From contig CM042089.1 of NCBI GenBank assembly GCA_023512835.1, positions 23,031,519 to 23,095,518 of the forward strand: a stretch of 64,000 nucleotides of DNA. The letters run 5' to 3'. A program made the position numbers and the translations under genes. The notes under the pieces were generated by a model, which was not told where the DNA came from, did no database searches, and saw only the letters and a program-made list of their open reading frames with translations. This DNA is from Taxillus chinensis. Taxonomy: Eukaryota > Streptophyta > Magnoliopsida > Santalales > Loranthaceae. Below are positions 56,673 to 64,000 of the stretch, in pieces; the first letter of the stretch is position 1, and each line of letters opens with the position of its first letter.

Positions 56673-57808
56673 TGTCACACCACTAGTTTTAGCAACCCGA
56701 AACTAGGCACACGATTGTCTCATATTTACACTCAAAAGGTTAAGGGATTGGTAAATTAGCACTTATTATATACTACAAAATAGGTGTTGTCTCATATCCC
56801 CTAGTAAAACCACACAACAGGAGTATAATCATACTTTCCCAATGACAACAATCAATTAAAGAACATGCAAGATAAGTCAAACCATATATATATATATAAA
56901 TTAAACTATTTACTATTTACGGAGTCCACGAACCCATATTAGGGAAACCAAAACCAAATTAAATACTCATGTTTAACATTAATCTAACTACTACAAGATG
57001 TATTACATCAAGCCAATGGTTCACCAGTCTACTGGTGCTTTTCTAATCTTCCTTCGGTTCCCACAAGGGATCAATAACATAGGTGTGAACTTAACAACTT
57101 AGTATATGGTTATCAACAAGTCTTATATGCAAGGTGTATAAACACAGGTGTAGTAACCTACCACATTCACAACCAGTAATTAACTTTTATAAACATAACT
57201 ATGTTTATTATCACATCATAGTCTATCATATAACAAGGATTATAATTCATAACAATCGACACTTGCATTGTTATCGTGCTTGTTGTACTTTATCGCACTA
57301 GTGTCATTGACAATACCAATTTTTATTTTATCGAACTATCACTCTTTATCGAGTCATTATCCTTTGTCAGACCACATCGCAATATTACAGTGCACTATAT
57401 AACTAGAACATGCAACAATAAAAAAATTCAACATAGGTTTATATCCATCTTGCCATTAACATGTATATAAGCTGGATACATCAAACTAAAGAGTCTTATG
57501 TGGGTCCCATATTATCACAGAACACCAAAAAGGAATATAAACAACATATAGTGGGCCAAAAATAACCCTATCTATGGTGATTTCCCATGGCAAGGTGCCA
57601 TGGCCCATTAGCATTCTTTGCTTAATTAAATGCACTGTCTCTGTAGTATCTAGATCCAAATCCGAACCAATTGCTCCCATCTCACCGTCTTCTGCCCAAC
57701 ACAATGGAGAACGACATAGTCTTTTGTATAAAGCCTTGTATGATGCCCTTTTGATTGTAACATAATAGTTATTATTATAAGTGAATTCTATCAAAAGTAG
57801 GTGTGACA
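56673..57808. repeat. Possible LTR remnant (TGTCACACC...GGTGTGACA)
   Basis: The edges TGTCACACC and GGTGTGACA are perfectly inverted, as is usual for LTR ends. The minus-strand gypsy integrase relic lies just beyond the right edge, consistent with a minus-strand 3' LTR. The flanks TTCAT and CCCAA do not match, so this is not a solo LTR. No partner LTR was found. Confidence 0.35.
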
Positions 57809-57849
57809 CCCAATGTCAACCAAAATCCAAAACACAAGCTCTTTAACAT

Positions 57850-58110
57850 ATCCTCCAATTTTTGGAGGTGTACTCAAACTATCTATACATTTACAAGTGA
57901 TTCATCATACTTATATTTAATTGGGTTCCTATAGATCAATCTAACTGCTTCTTAAATTGTAGAGTAAACTTTGCATCTCGATCTGACATAATGGAAATAG
58001 GTATATCATGTAATCTCATAATTCTATCAACATATGTTCCCTTAAAACTCGAACTGGATCTATCCCTTTAATGGGAATGAAGTGAGTTGACTTAGTTAAT
58101 CAATCCACAA
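57850..58110 (-). pseudogene. Ty3/gypsy integrase core fragment
   Basis: On the minus strand broken frames read VD.LTKSTHFIPIK, then RIMRLHDIPISIMSDRDAKF and GTQLNISM. This is the D..D part of a gypsy integrase (VDRLTKSAHF..., SDRDxxF). It is short, has several stops, and is probably a chromovirus remnant. Confidence 0.75.
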
Positions 58111-59690
58111 CAATGGAATATTAGAGTCAACGATGATGGATGTGGAGAAACTAGACGTGATGTTGTTCGAAGGGCCAATGTTGGGCTTCTTTACGGACCT
58201 GATGGTGACATTAGAGAAGAAGTGTGATGTGGTGGAGATCAAAAGGAGAACGAACGATTAAAAAATAAAGGACAAAAAGATTAAAAAATAAATTTCCCTT
58301 ATACAAGGAAACCTTTGTAAACTTAGAATACGAGGGGAATCAATATACCCCTCCTTTGGGGTATAATATTTATATGAGAATGATTAATTCTCTTTCTATT
58401 TGCATACCAAACATGAGAAATGAATGAGATTTGATTCCTTTCTTTTTATTTCTCGCATACCAAACATGATATAAGAGAGCTAAATTTTAGAGTTTATGAC
58501 TGGATGTGCAACATGTATTTCTTCACTTGTTTTCATGTCAAAAGTCTATCATCAATGGTAAAATCACTTAACAATAAGCCATACTTTTTGGCATGAGAAT
58601 TTCCATATTAGTGGCTAAGAACAATACAAAAAGATTGTTAAGACATAGCGAATAATACTGTTGAAATTAAATCATCCAATATAAACCTAAAAAAAGACCT
58701 AAACTAGTAATATCAAATCAATTAATATCACATACATATCCTCAAATTAATTCAACTCTAAACTAATTTCTAACATTCTATGTTAATTAATTATCGTTTT
58801 TCGTAAATCAAAAAGAATCTAAAACCAAACACATTTAAAGATAAAATTTGAAATGGAAAAAAACAAATGAATAATAACGCACATGACATAGCATTGATTT
58901 TGATGAAAAATAAATTTACATTTTTATTGAATAAACTACATACATCATCGTTGAATGAGTGAATATATAGATTTATAAATCAAAAACTAGAGATAGTAGT
59001 TTGCGTACATGCCTAAAGCGTTAGTTAATTAATTTTGCTGGAACTAAAGATTTGGGTTGGTGTTAACGTGTAAAAGCACTAACATCAGTTTTCCAACCAT
59101 TTTCCTAACATTTACAGTTTTAAACTACTTTTTGCTTTCATATACTAATATACATCACAATAGATTCCATAAATAAAACTCTATATTATTAAAATAATAT
59201 TTTATATTACTCATTTTATTTAATAATATTTTTTTATAATTTAATATGAAATAAAAGTTAATATTATAGGAAACGTGAAGGAGAGAGGTGAGAGAAATTT
59301 TTTAGATATAATTTAATAATTATAAGGAGTGAATATTACTTCCAAATATATTGGGAAATACTGTACAAATTCCATAGAGAAAGTTAAATATAGGACATCT
59401 GCCGTGAGAATGATTTTATGACTTTTTAATTTTTTTTCTAAATATAAAAAAACAGACTTCTATAAGGAATCTGCTACAAGTGCTCTAAGAGAGAGATAGA
59501 GAACATAGAGAAATACTTCAATGCTAAAGTTGAGATATGTTAAAAAAATAATTACTAAAATTATAATTAAAGTTAAAATATAAAAAATTATATTTTTTTA
59601 AAATATTAAAATTGTATTAGCCATGGAAAATTTGATTAAAAGGTATTAGCTAAATTTTGAAGTTTATTGAGCCCAATGCGCAGCTTCTGA
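58111..59690. other. AT-rich intergenic sequence with a repeat end
   Basis: 58320-58475 matches the right end of the element at 29197-30125 (GGGGTATAATATT..., TTTGCATACCAAACATG). A GCTCTAAGAG sequence near 59482-59491 resembles the end of a GAGCATT-type MITE. No gene seen. Confidence 0.45.
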
Positions 59691-59749
59691 TTTCTTCGTG
59701 CTCGATGGTGGCTACTAGCCTTATCAGCTTCTAGCTTTCTTTCCCTCCA

Positions 59750-62593
59750 ATGGAGAGCGAGGGATTCATCTACGAAACCCTAGGCCTTCTCGCCGCCGGC
59801 CAGCCAACCCCGCCTGAAACACCCGACCAAACCGAGCCCTACGTTGTATTCCGCAACCAAATATCTATCTCCACTCCTTCCGGCCCTTCCTCGGACACCA
59901 TCGCAACCGATTACTTCTCGCTCGACGTAGACGGCGATGGCGGCCATGCCACTCCGCTGTCCGCTGTGCCTGCGTCGTTGCGTGCGGTGGATAGGATGGA
60001 ACAGGTGCCAGAGAGGGCGCTCGAGAACGGGTGGTTCAATGGCAAGGTCCAATTCAAGAGCCCCATGCTTCAGCTTCACCAAGGTATCGACTCATCGGCT
60101 CAATTTGGTATTTGTTCGGTTTTGACTGAAAATTTTAGCTCTAAACATTTATGGGTATGCCCTGTTTTTGTTTGCATCAACTTTGCTTGTGTGTTTGTTT
60201 GTTTTCTCTATTTCCATGCGTTAGTATCCTCATCTCAATTGATTTTTTTTTTCAATTTTTGGGTGCAATGTTCGTGGGTATTTTTTTGGTTCTAGAAGTG
60301 TTCATATAGTTTAAAATAGCTAAATTGATTAACTTTGCTTTTTCCGAAAAAAAGTGGGAAACCTTTTTTCTGTGATGTAGTTTTTGATTTAAAAGGAATA
60401 GAATTAAATCTATATTTAAACACAATGCTTTGGTTATTTATTAAAGATAGTAATTTTATTAATTTTATGAAACAATCTCATGTTCTCTTCCCCAAGCTTT
60501 GAATTTGGTTATTATTGTAACACTTATTCATATTTCTACATCTACGGCCTGTTTGGTAGTCGTGATTTTATTTTACAAAACAGGGAAAAACATGTTTTTT
60601 GAATAAAGTGTTTGACCCAATTATTTTTGAAAACTATTTTCTGTTTTTAAATATAAATTTAATTTTTATTATTTATTTTTCTCCTTTTTTTACTTTATTA
60701 TGCGAGTTCACTATTTTTTAAAATTTGTATGGGACCCAGTTATAGAAAAACATAATTCTTTTAAAACACATTTTCTCTACCACCAAATTGAATTTGTTTT
60801 TGAAATTCAGAATTCAAATACTAACTCCAATAAATATCATCCAGAATTTTGTTTGCAGATTATGTTATGCTTTGTGTATGATGTATTTGGCTCATCTTTA
60901 ACTTGGACTTGGGAGATTCAGGCTCGGGACCTTGCCTTTGGCAAGCCTAGCATTGCATAATGATTTTTCCCCAATATATATACATACTTTCATGCATACC
61001 ATTAAGTTTGATGCTAAGTGCCATGTAGTGTCTCTCAAACATGTGGAACCAATATATTTGTTTCACATTCAAAGCTGATCTGTAGTCTGTTAATTGATTT
61101 GATGGTGGTAATGACAGAGATACTGGACTTCTGTGACTTTCTCTCTCCAACCCCAGAAGAACAAACTTCAAGGAGGGAAGCAATAGATTGTGTCTCTGGT
61201 GTTATAAAATACATCTGGCCCTACTGCAAGGTATGAATCCCCTCTCTTGATCACTTCCCTGCTGGGTGGGGGTCCATTTCTAGACAGATTCAAATTTGAA
61301 GCACATGTGATGTTGCTGTTGGCTTGCAGGTAGAAATCTTTGGGTCGTTCAGGACAGGGCTTTATCTACCAACTAGTGATATTGATGTAAGAATATTGCT
61401 CCTTTTCTTACATAAAACAAAATATAATAATTATTCGATTCTCTATCCTTGTTTAATCAAATGCTTGACTACATAAAGTTTTTAGTGCGTGTTTTTGTTT
61501 AGCCCTGGGTTTTGGTCATGTTTACTTTGCAAAGTGGTTCTTAAATGCTCTTTTTCTGTTAGTTTCCAATCCATTATAAATGTTATTGCTTTATTATAAA
61601 GTGAAAACAGCCAACCTAATTTACTGTACTTCTGAGATTTTTATTTTCTTTGCGCTGATTTCAATGAAAAATCGTATGCATACATGTTTTCTGTAACTAA
61701 ATTATGGCCCTAATTCATGCTCTTGGTTCTTTAATGTGTTTGGTTGTTCAAAATAATAGTACAATTTCTCACTGGGATGTTGATAAAATATTATTTTTTA
61801 ATAATCAGTAAATGTTCCCTTGAAGTAGGTGGTAAGGACAGCGCATATGGTTTTTTAAAATAAGTGTTGAAGTTTTAAATTGACTTTTTTTTGCTGTGGC
61901 AATTGAAACTAGTCACCTTCATCATGTCTCTCCCTTGGTGTCATCCATCAGCATGGATGTGTTCCTGGCTGGTTCTACAATTGATTGTTCTATCAGATTT
62001 GAGTAACAGGCTAAAATGCTAAATTTGATTGCTTAGGGTAGACTGCAAGGCCATACAGATGCATTATTCTTTCTTAACTCTTAAGTTCATTACTTTATAA
62101 GCCTGTTATTTTAGTTTGACTTTGAAGGTATCATACTTTATGAATAGCTTGACATGAAATATCAAGCATCTTTATGTTATGTTTAGTTACATATGTGTTG
62201 CAGATATGTAAGTAAAAGGTTTAACAGTATTATCCTTGTGCAAAATAATCTTTTTATTGGCTCTCTTCGTAATTGAATTTGATGTTTTGCCAATTAAAAG
62301 GAAAAAGGAAAAATACTGATTCTGGCAATTTGCTATCCACAACAGGTTGTGATTATTGGATCAAACATCAGAACTCCACAAATGGGTTTAGTGGCTCTTT
62401 CTAGGGCCTTATCACAGCACAAAATTGCAAAAAATATCCAGGTGTGTATTCAGTTGATAAATGGATGATTATAATACCATAATTTTCTCTAACTTGCTTA
62501 ATTGCTTTTGCCAACATCATAGGTTATTGCAAGGGCTCGTGTACCAATTATTAAATTCGTGGAAAAGAGAAGTAGCATTGCATTTGATATAAG
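59750..62593 (+). CDS. Trf4/PAPD5-like non-canonical poly(A) polymerase, 5' part
   Basis: Exons 59750-60083, 61118-61230, 61330-61386, 62346-62441 and 62523-62593 join in phase and give about 224 residues before the window ends. Exon 1 encodes a variable N-terminus beginning MESEGFIYETLGLL. Exon 2 encodes DFCDFLSPTPEEQTSRREA and KYIWPYCK. Exons 3-4 carry the nucleotidyltransferase signature VEIFGSFRTGLYLPTSDIDVV, with GS and the two catalytic Asp residues (codons 61378-61380 and 61384-61386). Exon 5 ends in VPIIKFVEKRSSIAFDI. In yeast and animals this family adds short A tails to nuclear RNAs for exosome decay (TRAMP complex). The third catalytic Asp and the PAP-associated domain are not in the window; exon 5 ends in phase 2 at a GT donor, so the gene should continue to the right. 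Confidence 0.85.
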
Positions 62594-64000
62594 GTTCACC
62601 AATTTATTCTGAATTTCTGAAGATAGTTATTTGTTGTTTTTCATTTTGTTGCACTTCATGTGTGTATCATGCTCTATTTCTCTCATTTCTTGTTGAATCG
62701 CCCATCTTATCCCTTGTTCTTCTTCAATCTAACTCACCCATATAGACTCAGCTGAATGATTAAATACATAACTATGTAGTTATTTAACTTCTTTTAACCT
62801 GCATGTATTGTTGTTAGGTGCATGATATTGTTTGGCATGTGAAATCCTAGTGATTGATGATTTTCCTGTTTGTTTTGTGGGAAATTATTTTATTTATTTT
62901 ACACTTAAGTTTGATGTTAGCTGGGGCATTGCTTAAGTTTTTTTTATTTCTTAGATCAACCACGTGAGCATTAAGGATTCTTAATCACTCCTGAAAGTAA
63001 TTAGGAAGAAAAAAATGCCTTTGAAAGTTCCTGCAAAACAGAATCTAACATAAAACTAACAATTTTGCACCACAATTTTTGGTACTGAATCTTCCGTTTG
63101 ATAAATATTATATGGAAATGGAACTTCATCACTCAATGTATACTATTGATTTGATAAAAATAAAATATTGAAGATGAAAACTATTCTCATTTTGACTTAA
63201 CTAAAACATTGGAATTAAAACTTCAAAAGTGATATAAAATGTTAAATAATAATAATAATAATTTTTTGTTCACATTGTTCAAGATAGCTATGTTTACATA
63301 ATTGCTGCAATTCTAGATAACCTTTATTATCTTCAAAATTCAAAATTTAAGAAGCTATCATTATCTTTCATTTTTAATCACAACTAATGATAGGTAAAAA
63401 GGTTGGCAAAATGCCAGTGAGAATAGCTCAAGAAACCAAGAGTGCAGTGTATGTTACTCCTCTACTGCTGACACCTCCCGCTGCTGCTAGCGCAGCTTCT
63501 TACTCACTCATTTGGAACGCTCCAAATTGGCCTTTCTTCTTAGCCCTTTCCCCAAGCTCTAAACCCAAATGAAAGTTGAAGTCAACCTGCACTTTTGAGA
63601 TGCTTTCATTTCATCTACTGCATCTATACTGCATACTGAACCTTTGCTGCTACCCTTTCATCCGACCTTCAAGACTCACCAATGGAGAGCTTCTTCTTTA
63701 GCAACTCTGCTGGTGGGCTATTCCCCTGCTATACTATCCTATGATCCATGATTCCATGACTGCTGCAGCACAAGGCCAAGACAATTCTGGTTGATGGATG
63801 AGAAATTGGAACCCTTTTCACCTGCGCATGCATGAAAGATCTAGCAAAGCCCATTAATTAGAGAGTAGCGAGGTTGGTTTGAATAGTTTATTTAAAGGAA
63901 AAAAAACACAAAAAACGCTGTCAGTTTTCACTGTGTGTGCAGTAATAAGCCTTCAGTAAGATGGTGTTTGCATAAATTTTAAAGGCTACTTCACTGAACA
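62594..64000 (+). other. Intron of the poly(A) polymerase gene running off the window
   Basis: No further exon of the family (expected near FDISFDVENG and the PAP-associated domain) was found in these 1.4 kb. GC-richer sequence from about 63390 to 63830 has short open frames with no known motif. The intron may hold an insertion, or the gene may be truncated. Confidence 0.45.

Noticed and set aside
63387..63572. Next exon of the poly(A) polymerase gene
   Set aside because: The frame has no similarity to the expected FDV/PAP-associated region and no matching acceptor phase.
1..64000. tRNA, rRNA or other structural RNA genes
   Set aside because: No cloverleaf-like sequence with A/B boxes or rRNA-like conserved block was recognised by eye; a covariance-model search would be needed to exclude small ones.

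Overview
The window is nuclear DNA from a flowering plant. It has intron-containing plant genes, Ty3/gypsy and Ty1/copia retrotransposon relics, hAT-type MITEs with 8-bp target duplications, and long AT-rich spacers with microsatellites. I cannot name the species. Only four host genes are supported. They are a divergent type-3 metallothionein (27170-27765, +), a UBC25-like ubiquitin-conjugating enzyme in eight exons (44287-52588, +), a small acidic-tailed protein of unknown function (53785-54273, -), and the 5' part of a Trf4/PAPD5-like non-canonical poly(A) polymerase (59750 to beyond the right edge, +). There is a 500-base assembly gap at 19922-20421.

The left third is dominated by one structurally complete 15.4-kb LTR retrotransposon (1801-17177). 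It has 2.03-kb LTRs and a perfect 5-bp ACCCC target duplication. Extra ORF1, gag, protease, G-patch, RT, RNase H, a second (archaeal-type) RNase H and integrase, in that order, place it in the Tat/Ogre-like Ty3/gypsy group. A putative GT-AG intron between protease and RT fits that group. The coding region is broken by many frameshifts and stops although the LTRs are almost identical, so the copy is young but defective. Its 3' untranslated region carries a ~30-bp minisatellite organised in ~90-bp trimers. Each LTR contains what looks like a self-contained mini-gene: TATA box, CT-rich leader, a 49-codon ORF for a hydrophobic peptide in a good start context, and AATAAA. A second TATA box follows about 330 bases further on and is the likelier promoter for the genomic RNA. 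The element landed inside an exon-like ORF on the minus strand; its two halves rejoin in frame when the element is removed.

From 17.2 to 27 kb lie a region rich in TCGA-type motifs, the gap, two MITEs (one a second copy of the family at 1169-1493), short tandem repeats, a decayed copia element and a foldback element. After the metallothionein gene, 28-44 kb is repeat-derived. At least four related ~2-kb elements (TGTAAGGACC...GGGGCGTGACA, best read as solo LTRs) lie here, one nested in another and one inside a Mutator-like zinc-knuckle relic. Each has a TATA box, a GA-rich leader, a splice-donor-like site and a different minisatellite in a comparable position.

The right third is gene-bearing. 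The UBC gene hosts a TRIM-like element in intron 5 and uses a GC-AG intron 4. The acidic-protein gene, a long AT-rich spacer with a gypsy integrase relic, and the poly(A) polymerase gene follow. The genes are unrelated in function and show no cluster logic.
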